Part shown: positions 5,395 through 14,479 of the stretch, in pieces
How the letters are laid out: every line of letters begins with the position of its first letter
How positions within the stretch are numbered: position 1 is the first letter of the stretch
Program-made: the position numbers and the translations under genes
Notes under the pieces: model-generated
Seen by the model: the letters and a program-made list of their open reading frames with translations, nothing else
Told to the model about the DNA's origin: nothing
The model's database searches: none
Assembly (NCBI GenBank): GCA_031282935.1
Contig: JAITCS010000105.1
Span: 1 to 14,479 of the forward strand
Direction of reading: 5' to 3'
Source: Cellulomonadaceae bacterium
Lineage (GTDB): Bacteria; Actinomycetota; Actinomycetes; Actinomycetales; Cellulomonadaceae
DNA length: 14,479 nucleotides

Positions 5395-6588
5395 ATGCGT
5401 AGCCTCAGGTTGGCCTCATTCAAAGCTCCTGCTACCGGGTTTTTGTCCTGCCTCGTGCTGGTCGGTGGTTGTGCTACGTCGGCGCAACCAGCCCAGACAC
5501 CGGGCGCGGAACCGACTTCTACCGCCCCGGCCCCGGATTCAGGCAACGCAGGCACCCCGGATGCGGGCACCGCTGGCAGTGAAACCGAGATTGCGCTCAC
5601 CCCAACCCTGCGCGAGGTAGCCCCAGCAGGATTCTACGTGGGCACTATTGCCCAAGGCGGCGGCCAAATGGGCAGGTATTGGCCATATTTGACAATGCCA
5701 CCTTTGCGCGAAATCATTTCGACCCAATTCAACTCCATCACTGGGGAAAACCAGGCGAAATGGAACACCATTCATCCGCGCCTTGACGCCTACAATTTCG
5801 ACGACATGGACGCGATGGTGGATTTCGCCGAGGAAAACGGGATGCGCGTGCGCGGCCACACCCTGCTGTGGCACCGAGATTTGCCAGGCTGGGTGTTCTC
5901 GCTTTCAGATGACGATTTGCGGGCAGTGCTTGAGGATCACATCAAAACCACTGTCGGGCGTTATCAGGGCAGAATAGCGCAATGGGACGTCGCAAACGAG
6001 GTTATTGACGACAACGGGCAATGGCGCAGCGAAAACCCTTGGATAGACAGGTTAGGCCCGGATATTATCGCCGACGCATTCCGTTGGGCCCATGAGGCTG
6101 ATCCAAACGCCAAATTGTACCTCAACGATTACAGCGTGGAATGGGACAACGCGAAATGGCAAAAGTACACCGAATACCTGCCTGAACTAGTGGCGGCGGG
6201 GGCACCGATTGACGGTTTCGGTTTCCAAGGGCACATTGATTCAGACTCCGGATTCCCAACCGCGCTAGGCGAGAACATGCAATTCATTTCGGATTTAGGT
6301 TTGGACAGCGAAATCACCGAACTCGACATCAGATTCCCAGTGGATGGTGACGGGCAGGCCACTGCCGCTGACCTGGCACAACAAGCCGAATGGTTTGAGC
6401 AGGCGTACGCAACTTGCCTCGAAAACGCCCGTTGCACTGGCGTTACACTGTGGGGCGTGGGGGATTACTTCTCTTGGGTATCAAACGAGTTCCCGGGTTG
6501 GGGGGCGGCCACCCCATTTGACCGGCAACTACAACCCAAACCCAGTTTCACAGCAATTCGAGCTGCTTTGAGTTCCGGCCGTCCGTAG
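5395..6588 (+). CDS. GH10 endo-1,4-beta-xylanase, lipoprotein
   Basis: The 397-aa product should cut the xylan backbone outside the cell while attached to the membrane. The N-terminus has a signal sequence and a VGGC lipobox (Cys26). A Pro/Ala/Gly/Thr-rich linker (27-66) is followed by one GH10 barrel (about 70-392). Family signatures are ENQAKW (118-123), RGHTLLWH (153-160), WDVANE with acid/base Glu202, QGH at 278-280, TELD with nucleophile Glu309, and TLWGVGD (351-357). Cys341 and Cys347 match a disulfide often found there in GH10 enzymes. No carbohydrate-binding module is present. No xylose transporter or other xylan gene lies nearby, so the enzyme appears to act alone. The 3' end overlaps the convergent rhomboid gene by 41 bp. 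Confidence 0.93.
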   Translation: MRSLRLASFKAPATGFLSCLVLVGGCATSAQPAQTPGAEPTSTAPAPDSGNAGTPDAGTAGSETEIALTPTLREVAPAGFYVGTIAQGGGQMGRYWPYLTMPPLREIISTQFNSITGENQAKWNTIHPRLDAYNFDDMDAMVDFAEENGMRVRGHTLLWHRDLPGWVFSLSDDDLRAVLEDHIKTTVGRYQGRIAQWDVANEVIDDNGQWRSENPWIDRLGPDIIADAFRWAHEADPNAKLYLNDYSVEWDNAKWQKYTEYLPELVAAGAPIDGFGFQGHIDSDSGFPTALGENMQFISDLGLDSEITELDIRFPVDGDGQATAADLAQQAEWFEQAYATCLENARCTGVTLWGVGDYFSWVSNEFPGWGAATPFDRQLQPKPSFTAIRAALSSGRP

Positions 6589-7276
6589 TATCCCGAAACC
6601 GCCTTGCCAGGGCGAAACCTAGTGCAGCCCCAACAGCACCACCAATGATGTGGGTGAGTTCGGAAACATTATTGGTCACAAAAATCATGTTCCAAACCTC
6701 TGTGCCTATCCACAACAACACTGCGAATATCATGGTTAACGGAATTGTACCGTGCCTCATTCCAATCATCGAAGCCAAAACGATAAACGCGAAAACCACC
6801 CCGCTGGCTCCAAGCAATGCCGCGCCTGGGAAGAAAATGAAATTGACCAACCCCGAAACCAGCGCCACTATAGCAATGATTTCCACCAAAGTGCGCGAAC
6901 CGTAATGCGCCTCCAGCGGAGGCCCGAGCACCAAAAGCAGCATCAGGTTAGAAACATAATGACTGAGATTCGCATGCCCTAAAACGTGCAAGAAAAAACG
7001 AGGGTAGGTGAGCCAATCAGTAAATGGGGAACGATACACCGAAAACAGCCGCCGAGTGATATCGCCTGGGAGGTATCCCAGACCTAAAGCGAGCAACGAA
7101 ATCAGCGCAAACGTCAATATAACAGGGGAGTTGAATGAAACCCGCAAACCGCGCTGCTTCTTTACCGCCACAACCTCAGCCGCTTTCGCCTGCTGATCCC
7201 AAGGCACCCCGAGATCCCCAGCGATGTTGCGCTGCTTAGCAATTATGGCGTCTGCCGCCTTAGCTTTTTGTGCCAT
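6548..7276 (-). CDS. Rhomboid-family intramembrane serine protease
   Basis: The 242-aa product has about six hydrophobic segments (roughly 51-69, 92-118, 128-150, 155-172, 177-197, 205-224), the core rhomboid topology. Catalytic Ser158 lies in GASGVVFA and the partner His209 in HIIGGAVGAALGF. The HANLSHYVSN motif gives His106 and Asn110, the oxyanion-hole positions. These proteases cut transmembrane substrates within the membrane; the substrate here is unknown. The first 45 residues form a charged Ala/Lys-rich cytosolic tail. A poor Shine-Dalgarno sequence precedes ATG 7276, and a -10 box lies 6 nt upstream, so the mRNA may be leaderless. The coding end overlaps that of the GH10 gene tail to tail. 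Confidence 0.92.
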   Translation of the reverse strand: MAQKAKAADAIIAKQRNIAGDLGVPWDQQAKAAEVVAVKKQRGLRVSFNSPVILTFALISLLALGLGYLPGDITRRLFSVYRSPFTDWLTYPRFFLHVLGHANLSHYVSNLMLLLVLGPPLEAHYGSRTLVEIIAIVALVSGLVNFIFFPGAALLGASGVVFAFIVLASMIGMRHGTIPLTMIFAVLLWIGTEVWNMIFVTNNVSELTHIIGGAVGAALGFALARRFRDTTDGRNSKQLELL

Positions 7277-7281
7277 AAACC

Positions 7282-7288
7282 TATAATA
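7282..7288. promoter_or_regulatory. Symmetric -10 box between rhomboid and reductase genes
   Basis: The minus strand reads tattat (7283-7288), ending 6 nt before the rhomboid ATG. The plus strand reads the perfect consensus tataat (7282-7287), which could serve the reductase gene 139 nt downstream. No convincing -35 box was found on either strand. Confidence 0.35.
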
Positions 7289-7426
7289 GCCTCGTCTGCG
7301 GCAAAAATCGCCGACCCGCGCCTTTTAGCGAGTGTTAAATCGTTGAGAGCGTAAAACTCTAGGCCTGGCACGCCAATAGCGCCGCCCACTCTGGCGCTAA
7401 CCAGGGCTGGGGCGTAAGGTTGGCTG

Positions 7427-8440
7427 GTGGTCAACTACCGATTCCTTGGCAATTCCGGGCTGAAAATCAGCGAAATCACTTACGGCAACTGGCTCACTCA
7501 CGGCTCCCAGGTGGAGAACGAAGCCGCCCTTGCATGCGTCAAGCAAGCACTCGAACTGGGCATCACGAGTTTCGACACCGCCGACGTGTACGCTAACACC
7601 AAAGCTGAGGCCGTTTTGGGGGAGGCGCTCAAGGGTCAACGCCGTGAGTCCCTCGAAATCTTCACTAAGGTCTATTGGACCACCGGCCCTGGCGGCGCGA
7701 ACGATTCCGGGCTGTCCCGAAAGCACATTATGGAGTCCATTAATGGCTCCTTGCAGCGATTGGGTACCGATTATGTGGATCTTTATCAGGCTCACCGTTT
7801 TGATCATGAAACTCCGCTTGAGGAAACCATGCAGGCCTTCGCTGATGTGGTGCGGCAAGGCAAAGCATTATATATCGGGGTTTCTGAATGGACAGCGGAT
7901 CAGATTCGAGCGGGGCAAAAGATTGCGCGTGAGTTGGGTGTTCCGATCATCTCAAATCAACCCCAATACTCCATGTTGTGGCGCGTTATTGAAGATGAAG
8001 TAGTGCCCACTTCAGAAGAACTCGGGATTTCCCAAATCGTATGGTCTCCGATGGCGCAAGGGGTGTTATCGGGCAAATATCTTCCCGGCCAAGAACCACC
8101 CGCTGGATCACGCGCCACCGATGTCAATGGCGGCGCAAATATGATTGCCCGCTATATGAATGACCCCGTGCTCACCCGGGTGCAAAACCTGAAACCGATA
8201 GCTCAAGATTTGGGTTTGACAATGCCCCAATTAGCGATTGCGTGGGTGTTGCAGAATCCTAATGTTTCGGCTGCCATTGTCGGTGCTTCACGCCCCGAGC
8301 AATTAGTTGATACCGTAAAAGCCTCGGGTGTCGCAATTCCGTTGGACGACATGGCGGCAATAGATGAAGCTTTAGGCGATATTGTTGAACGCGACCCCGA
8401 ACTGACTGCAAAGTCCAGCCCGGCTACGCGCCCGAGCTAA
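7427..8440 (+). CDS. Aldo/keto reductase, Kv-beta-like subgroup
   Basis: The 337-aa cytosolic protein is predicted to reduce aldehydes or ketones with NADPH. The AKR catalytic tetrad is intact: Asp50 and Tyr55 in FDTADVYA, Lys81 in IFTKVYW and His123 in DLYQAHRFD. The C-terminal half carries the cofactor-binding motifs, SNQPQYS (176-182), a SPMAQGVLSGKY stretch (207-218) and the late IVGASRPEQL segment. The sequence type (MVNYRFLGNSGLKISEITYGNW) is close to the Kv-beta and YghZ-like reductases. The substrate cannot be told. The GTG start at 7427 is supported by aagg at 7416-7419, 7 nt upstream. The gene is divergent from the rhomboid gene and appears monocistronic. Confidence 0.93.
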   Translation: MVNYRFLGNSGLKISEITYGNWLTHGSQVENEAALACVKQALELGITSFDTADVYANTKAEAVLGEALKGQRRESLEIFTKVYWTTGPGGANDSGLSRKHIMESINGSLQRLGTDYVDLYQAHRFDHETPLEETMQAFADVVRQGKALYIGVSEWTADQIRAGQKIARELGVPIISNQPQYSMLWRVIEDEVVPTSEELGISQIVWSPMAQGVLSGKYLPGQEPPAGSRATDVNGGANMIARYMNDPVLTRVQNLKPIAQDLGLTMPQLAIAWVLQNPNVSAAIVGASRPEQLVDTVKASGVAIPLDDMAAIDEALGDIVERDPELTAKSSPATRPS

Positions 8441-8533
8441 CCCGAACCGGCTCGAACCTGTCCAAAGCGAAAAACAAGCGAGAGCGAAAGCGAATCTGCC
8501 TAATCGTTGAACTAAATTATGCAACAGGGCAAA

Positions 8534-8579
8534 AGAGTAAGGGTTGCCGAAGGTCAAAAGCCTCCGGCAACCCCACTCT
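8534..8579 (-). terminator. Long hairpin terminator between the reductase and gdhA
   Basis: The arms gggttgccg (8541-8549) and cggcaaccc (8565-8573) pair fully. They are extended inside by agg/cct and outside by agagt/actct. Read on the minus strand, a run of four T follows the stem, so it should end gdhA transcription. On the plus strand it lacks a T run but could still stop the reductase mRNA. Confidence 0.7.
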
Positions 8580-8607
8580 AGTATGACGCGAAATCTGCCG
8601 ATTTAGC

Positions 8608-10208
<1,601 letters not shown>

Positions 10209-11555
10209 ATGAGCGAAGTGCTGGTTGTTGAGGGTGGCCATCCGCTGAAAGGCACCATCACGGTGCGCGGGGCCAAGAATTTCGTGTCCAAGGCCATGGT
10301 CGCGGCATTGCTGGGGGAAACTCCGAGCCTGTTGAAGAATGTGCCCAGTATTAAAGACGTGCAGGTGGTTTCCGACCTGCTCGGGCTGCATGGGGTGGCG
10401 GTTAAGTATGACGCCGAGGCGGGCACCATTTCGTTGGATCCCTCCGACGTGGTCAACTGCGGGGCGACCGAAATTGATGCGCACGCGGGCCAAAGTCGTA
10501 TTCCGATCTTGATGTGCGGGCCGTTGCTGCACCGGTTGGGGGAGGCTTTCATCCCAGATTTGGGCGGTTGCGCCATTGGGGATCGCCCGATTGATTTCCA
10601 CTTGGAGATTTTGCGTCAGATGGGTGCCACTGTTGAAAAGACAGAGCACGGTATTCACTTGCAAGCAAAGAAGCGGTTGCAGGGCACCAAGATTGAGTTG
10701 CCGTATCCTTCGGTGGGCGCTACCGAGCAGTTATTGTTGTCGGCTGTTGAGGCCGAGGGCATCACCGAATTGAGTAACGCTGCCGTGGAGCCGGAAATTA
10801 TGGATCTAATTGCGGTGCTGCAAAAGATGGGCGCAATCATTTCGGTGGATACTGACCGGGTTATCCGAATTGAGGGTGTTGAGAAACTGCACGGTTATGT
10901 GCACAATTCTTTGGCTGATCGTATTGAGGCGGCCTCTTGGGCTTCTGCGGCTTTGGCTACCGGCGGTGATGTTACCGTAAAGGGTGCCACGCAGCAAGAA
11001 ATGATGACTTTCTTGAACATATACCGCAAGGTGGGCGGGGAGTTTGAGATTTTGGAGGATGGTATTCGGTTCTGGCATCCGGGTGGCGATACGCTGCATG
11101 GCATTGTGATGGAAACCGACGTTCACCCCGGCTTTATGACCGACTGGCAGCAGCCTTTGGTGGTGGCGTTAACTCAGGCCAACGGCCTTTCCATTGTGCA
11201 TGAAACGGTTTATGAGAATCGGTTCGGTTTCACTGACGCGTTGCGGCAGATGGGTGCCCACATTCAGGTGTACCGCGAGTGTTTGGGCGGGCGTAAGTGC
11301 CGGTTTGGGCAGCGCAACTTCCGGCACTCTGCCGTCATTTCCGGGCCCACGCCTTTGCGGGCAGCAGACATTACCGTGCCCGATTTGCGCGGCGGTTTCT
11401 CCCACCTCATCGCCGCATTGGCGGCCGAGGGGCGCTCCACGGTGCGAGGCATTAAGCTGATTGACCGAGGGTATGAGAATTTCCGCGAGAAGTTGATCGC
11501 TCTCGGTGCTCATTTCGAGGAGCTGGAAGAGGAAGAAGCGAGCCTTGCTGCCTGA
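10209..11555 (+). CDS. murA: UDP-N-acetylglucosamine 1-carboxyvinyltransferase
   Basis: MurA joins enolpyruvate from PEP to UDP-GlcNAc, the first committed step of peptidoglycan synthesis in the cytosol. The 448-aa product has the normal length and two inside-out alpha/beta repeats. RGAKNF carries Lys23, LGGCAIGDRPID carries the active-site Cys121, TDWQQP carries Asp312 and PDLRGG carries Arg394. The Cys is the residue that fosfomycin alkylates; mycobacteria have Asp there. ATG 10209 is chosen because aggg (10198-10201) lies 7 nt upstream and the family begins a few residues before the first strand. In-frame starts at 10179 (ATG) and 10155 (GTG) lack a Shine-Dalgarno sequence. It heads a string of four same-strand genes. 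Confidence 0.95.
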   Translation: MSEVLVVEGGHPLKGTITVRGAKNFVSKAMVAALLGETPSLLKNVPSIKDVQVVSDLLGLHGVAVKYDAEAGTISLDPSDVVNCGATEIDAHAGQSRIPILMCGPLLHRLGEAFIPDLGGCAIGDRPIDFHLEILRQMGATVEKTEHGIHLQAKKRLQGTKIELPYPSVGATEQLLLSAVEAEGITELSNAAVEPEIMDLIAVLQKMGAIISVDTDRVIRIEGVEKLHGYVHNSLADRIEAASWASAALATGGDVTVKGATQQEMMTFLNIYRKVGGEFEILEDGIRFWHPGGDTLHGIVMETDVHPGFMTDWQQPLVVALTQANGLSIVHETVYENRFGFTDALRQMGAHIQVYRECLGGRKCRFGQRNFRHSAVISGPTPLRAADITVPDLRGGFSHLIAALAAEGRSTVRGIKLIDRGYENFREKLIALGAHFEELEEEEASLAA

Positions 11556-12336
11556 TACCACCGGACAAGTAGTAGTGCGGCCTAAACGCGCTCATCCCGA
11601 TAAAGTTGCTGGGCGCGCCCTCACCTCGCTCACTTCCGGGTTGCTGGCACCAGTGTGTCGGCTGCGATACATGGGTACACAGAATCTGCCAAAGTCCGGC
11701 GGTTTCATTGCCGTGTCCAATCACGCCAGTGAACTAGATGGGATTACCTTTACCGAGTACCTTTTCGATAACGGGTATAAACCTCACGTCTTTGCTAAGC
11801 AGGTGCTGTTTAGAGTGCCGGTTGTTGGCCTAATGTTTCGCGATAGTGGGATGATTCCTGTTTCACGTGGTTCTGACAAGGCCGCCAATTCTTTGGATAT
11901 CGCTGAGAAGTTGTTGCGCGAAGGCAAATGCGTGGGGATATTCCCCGAAGGCACTTTGACTCGTGACCCCGATTTGTGGCCGATGGAGGGGAAGACTGGG
12001 GTGGCTCGCCTTGCGTTGGCAACCCGCGTTCCGGTTATCCCTATTGGGCAATGGGGTGCCACAAACATATTGGGGCGGTATTCGCGGGTATTGAAGGCTT
12101 TTCCACGAAAGACAGTGACGCTAAAGGCGGGGCCGCCGGTTGACCTTTCGGAGTTCTACGATAAGCCGATCACAGCCGAATTGTTGCGCGCAGCCACCTC
12201 AAAGATCATGGACGCAGTTACGAATATTGTGGGGGAGTTGCGCGGGGAGACCCCGCCTGTGCGGCGCTTTGATTTACATTTGCACCCCGAATACAAAAAG
12301 AAGCAGCAAACCTATCCGCCGCTAGTTCGGCCATAG
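11545..12336 (+). CDS. plsC: 1-acylglycerol-3-phosphate O-acyltransferase family protein
   Basis: The family adds the second acyl chain to lysophosphatidic acid at the membrane. Motif I is NHASELD (His60, Asp65) and motif III is FPEGTLTRD (Glu135), with the later VIPIGQWGATNIL segment also typical. Length is about 263 aa. The start is uncertain. TTG 11545 is favoured because agaggaag (11528-11535) lies 9 nt upstream; it overlaps the murA end by 11 bp, implying translational coupling. GTG 11506 and GTG 11575 are alternatives. No strong N-terminal membrane segment is visible. The neighbouring gpsA makes the glycerol-3-phosphate backbone, which fits a phospholipid role, although the exact acyl substrate is not shown by sequence. 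Confidence 0.88.
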   Translation: MLPDTTGQVVVRPKRAHPDKVAGRALTSLTSGLLAPVCRLRYMGTQNLPKSGGFIAVSNHASELDGITFTEYLFDNGYKPHVFAKQVLFRVPVVGLMFRDSGMIPVSRGSDKAANSLDIAEKLLREGKCVGIFPEGTLTRDPDLWPMEGKTGVARLALATRVPVIPIGQWGATNILGRYSRVLKAFPRKTVTLKAGPPVDLSEFYDKPITAELLRAATSKIMDAVTNIVGELRGETPPVRRFDLHLHPEYKKKQQTYPPLVRP

Positions 12337-12419
12337 GAACCCCCAATTTGTGTAGGGTCACGCGGAACATATTCGTGGGCCGCTGAACCGATCAGGACAT
12401 TTTAGGATAAGGTGACAAT

Positions 12420-13439
12420 ATGACGGAATCGCCAAAACAGATAGTGGCTACGGTTGTGGGCGCTGGGGCTTGGGGAACCACTTTTGCTAAGGTGCTCGCA
12501 GACGCCGGGTGCGAGGTGCGGTTGTGGGCGCGGGAGCCTGAGGTTGCCGAGGATATCCAAGTCAATCACCGCAACACGATGTTCCTCAAAGGGGTGGAAT
12601 TGCCCGAGAGCATCAAGGGAACCTCTAACCCAGTGGCGGCTTTGGCTGGCGCCCAGTTGGTGATTTTGGCTGTTCCAGCTCAGGTGGCGCGCAAAGCTCT
12701 GGAACCGATGGCGGAACTAATTGAACCTGACGCTATCGTAGCCTGCCTGATGAAAGGCGTGGAACTCGGCACCGGGAAACTTATGACCCAGGTCGCCAGT
12801 GAGGCTTTACAGGTGCCAGACGACCGAATTGTCGCCATTTCTGGCCCGAACTTGGCTACTGAGGTTGCCCAGCAGCAGCCTGCCGCGACTGTCGTAGCCT
12901 CGACAAACCCGGCGGCTGCCGCGTTTGTGGCTGAAGCCTGCCAAAACTCTTACTTCCGCCCTTACACGAATGACGATGTGGTGGGTGTTGAATTGTGCGG
13001 CGCCATCAAGAACGTTATCGCACTTGCAGTGGGCATCGCTTTCGGCGCCGGGTATGGCTGGAACACCATCGCCACCTTGGTTACTCGTGGTCTCGCCGAA
13101 ATTACGCGCCTGGGTTTGGCCCTCGGCGCCAAGCCCGCTACCTTTATGGGTTTGGCTGGCATGGGTGACCTCACCGCCACTTGCGCCTCCCCTTTGAGCC
13201 GTAACCACTCTTTGGGCGAGAGAATCGGTAGAGGAATGTCGCTTGAAGAGGCGCTCCCAGCCACGGGTGGCACCGCCGAGGGTGTGAAGTCCTCCGAATC
13301 TGTGCTAGAACTTGCTCAATCTTTGGGTGTGGACATGCCTATCACTGCTGCGGTGGTTGGGGTGTTGACCGGCAAGATAAAGGTTGACGATTTGGCGCCA
13401 CTGTTGCTGAACCGGCCTCGGAAGGCCGAGGGGGAATAA
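12420..13439 (+). CDS. gpsA: NAD(P)-dependent glycerol-3-phosphate dehydrogenase
   Basis: GpsA reduces dihydroxyacetone phosphate to sn-glycerol 3-phosphate for phospholipid synthesis. The 339-aa protein starts with the Rossmann motif GAGAWG (14-19). It has MKGVE with Lys112, SGPNLATE (141-148), and catalytic Lys197 in ELCGAIKNVIAL. GMGDL (Asp250) and SRNHSLG with Arg261-Asn262 complete the substrate site. ATG 12420 is preceded by aaggtga at 4 nt. An 83-nt gap after plsC contains no clear terminator, so co-transcription is likely. A tagg-at hexamer at 12403-12408 could give an extra promoter. Confidence 0.97.
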   Translation: MTESPKQIVATVVGAGAWGTTFAKVLADAGCEVRLWAREPEVAEDIQVNHRNTMFLKGVELPESIKGTSNPVAALAGAQLVILAVPAQVARKALEPMAELIEPDAIVACLMKGVELGTGKLMTQVASEALQVPDDRIVAISGPNLATEVAQQQPAATVVASTNPAAAAFVAEACQNSYFRPYTNDDVVGVELCGAIKNVIALAVGIAFGAGYGWNTIATLVTRGLAEITRLGLALGAKPATFMGLAGMGDLTATCASPLSRNHSLGERIGRGMSLEEALPATGGTAEGVKSSESVLELAQSLGVDMPITAAVVGVLTGKIKVDDLAPLLLNRPRKAEGE

Positions 13440-13445
13440 CCTTTC

Positions 13446-14479
13446 GTGTTGGTGTTCCTGGTTGCTGCAGGTCTTGTCGCCTTGGTGGCTGGGGCAGAGC
13501 TGATTGTTCGATTCGGTTCCCGGTTGGCTCGCCGACTTCGGGTTTCTTCGATGGTTATCGGCTTGACTATAGTGTCAATAGGAACCTCGCTGCCTGAGTT
13601 AGCGGTGGGAATTGACGGGATGCGCCGAGGTGCTGGCTCCTTGGTGGTCGGCAACATTGTTGGCTCCAATCTGGTGAACATACTGCTGGTTTTGGGGCTG
13701 GCCGCCGTAATCAGGCCAATACTTGTTGACACTCAGTTGGTACGGCTGGACTTGCCTGTAATGGCTGGAATATCAGTGGTTGTTTTGGTGTTGGCGTTAC
13801 TTGGACCTTTCGGGTTCGGTACTGGGGTTTTTCTGGCTTTGGCGGGAATCGCTTACCTAGTGTTGGTGCTGGTTACAGCCCGAAATAGGGAAGCTATTGA
13901 CCCAATGCTGGATATAGCGGCGGTGACAGGTTCCATCCCCGCTGTAAATGCTACGACCGTAGCAGGTTCAAGCGACATCGGAACGGGCATTACCGAGGCT
14001 AACACTATTCCGGTGTCAGACTCCCCAATTTCCCACGAACCTTTGCGTTCAGGCTCCAAGTGGGCCGCACTGGACGTGCTGCTCACCTTGGCTGGCCTTG
14101 GGCTGGTGCTGCTTGGAGCCGAGTGGCTGCTCGATGGTGCCATTGGAATCGCTGAAGCGATGGGCGTTTCCGAAACAATCATCGGCCTAACTGTGGTTGC
14201 CATAGGGACTTCAGTGCCGGAGCTAGCCACCACCCTAATGGCTAGTATTCGAGGCGATGAAGGCATTGCCGTTGGAAACGTGCTCGGTTCCTGCACAATG
14301 AATCTGACCCTAATACTTGGCGTGCCACTGCTATTCGCCGGGCGCGGGGGAGCCGTGCTTGATCCAAGCCTTATCTATGTGAACCTCCCGATTCTCGTGG
14401 TTGTTGCGCTGCTTACCGTGGTCACCTGCTTAGTGGGCCGCCGCATGACCCGAGCCAACGGCGCACTCTTTATGCTCTT
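13446..14479 (+). CDS. CaCA-family Na+(K+)/Ca2+ exchanger, partial (3' end missing)
   Basis: The frame is open to the window edge (344 codons). It encodes a membrane protein with the two inverted alpha-repeats of cation/Ca2+ exchangers, related to YrbG. Repeat 1 (about 39-80) is GLTIVSIGTSLPEL then GNIVGSNLVNIL, with Glu51. Repeat 2 (about 247-291) is GLTVVAIGTSVPEL then GNVLGSCTMNLTLILG, with Glu259. A polar loop of about 60 residues (146-207) links the halves. In repeat 2 the usual GSN is GSC (Cys283). GTG 13446 follows the gpsA stop by 6 nt and has gaggggg (13428-13434) upstream, so it belongs to the same operon. Family members move Ca2+ against Na+ or H+ across the membrane; the ion used here is not known. 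Confidence 0.88.
   Translation, partial: MLVFLVAAGLVALVAGAELIVRFGSRLARRLRVSSMVIGLTIVSIGTSLPELAVGIDGMRRGAGSLVVGNIVGSNLVNILLVLGLAAVIRPILVDTQLVRLDLPVMAGISVVVLVLALLGPFGFGTGVFLALAGIAYLVLVLVTARNREAIDPMLDIAAVTGSIPAVNATTVAGSSDIGTGITEANTIPVSDSPISHEPLRSGSKWAALDVLLTLAGLGLVLLGAEWLLDGAIGIAEAMGVSETIIGLTVVAIGTSVPELATTLMASIRGDEGIAVGNVLGSCTMNLTLILGVPLLFAGRGGAVLDPSLIYVNLPILVVVALLTVVTCLVGRRMTRANGALFML

Noticed and set aside
8461..8495. Run of gcga-like units after the reductase gene
   Set aside because: The units are irregular and purine-rich without fixed spacing, so neither a CRISPR nor a tandem repeat is supported.
13316..13732. Open frame of 138 codons on the minus strand
   Set aside because: It is antisense to the end of gpsA and the start of the exchanger gene; composition is Thr/Ser/Arg-rich, as expected for a shadow.
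13853..14296. Open frame of 147 codons on the minus strand
   Set aside because: It is antisense to the exchanger gene, which has two clear alpha-repeats on the plus strand.

Overview
The window looks like an actinobacterial chromosome segment of moderate GC content. The evidence is the mix of genes (a class III nucleotide cyclase with an Rv1264-like N-terminal region, a VanY-type peptidase, two lipoproteins), frequent GTG/TTG starts, -10-like boxes lying 6-7 nt from start codons as in leaderless actinobacterial mRNAs, and a plsC-gpsA pair next to murA. I cannot name a genus from sequence alone. Most of the window is ordinary chromosomal housekeeping and cell-envelope content. I see no CRISPR array, transposase, integrase, phage gene or obvious defence system.

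Layout. Positions 1-365 are non-coding: a terminator-like hairpin near the left edge, then a long leader for purN (366-956), the glycinamide ribonucleotide formyltransferase of purine synthesis. A convergent tRNA-Cys (minus strand) follows. A short remnant resembling the end of a ribbon-helix-helix repressor gene is attached to its 3' end. Next is a minus-strand lipoprotein with a C-terminal META/HslJ-like domain, then plus-strand tRNA-Gly(GCC), tRNA-Val(GAC) and tRNA-Val(CAC). The tRNAs lead into the class III nucleotide cyclase gene and then the VanY-type peptidase gene.

From about 5.3 kb there is a GH10 xylanase lipoprotein, whose 3' end overlaps a convergent rhomboid protease gene by 41 bp. 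An aldo/keto reductase is divergent from the rhomboid. A long two-sided hairpin then separates the reductase from the minus-strand glutamate dehydrogenase gdhA. A GTGTC-rich intergenic region separates gdhA from the divergent murA-plsC-gpsA-exchanger gene string, which runs off the right edge. That string combines the first committed step of peptidoglycan synthesis (MurA), glycerol-3-phosphate supply (GpsA) and phospholipid acylation (PlsC) with a CaCA-family cation/Ca2+ exchanger.

Most worth a second look: (1) the VanY-type peptidase has Gln where the family has its catalytic Glu; (2) the cyclase has Asn at the usual substrate-specifying Lys position; (3) the RHH-like remnant starts at the CCA end of tRNA-Cys; (4) a 17-nt perfect palindrome occurs twice, 5.2 kb apart; (5) three envelope or secreted-protein genes share possible leaderless promoters; (6) GTGTC motifs cluster between gdhA and murA. 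None of these amounts to a clearly new system.
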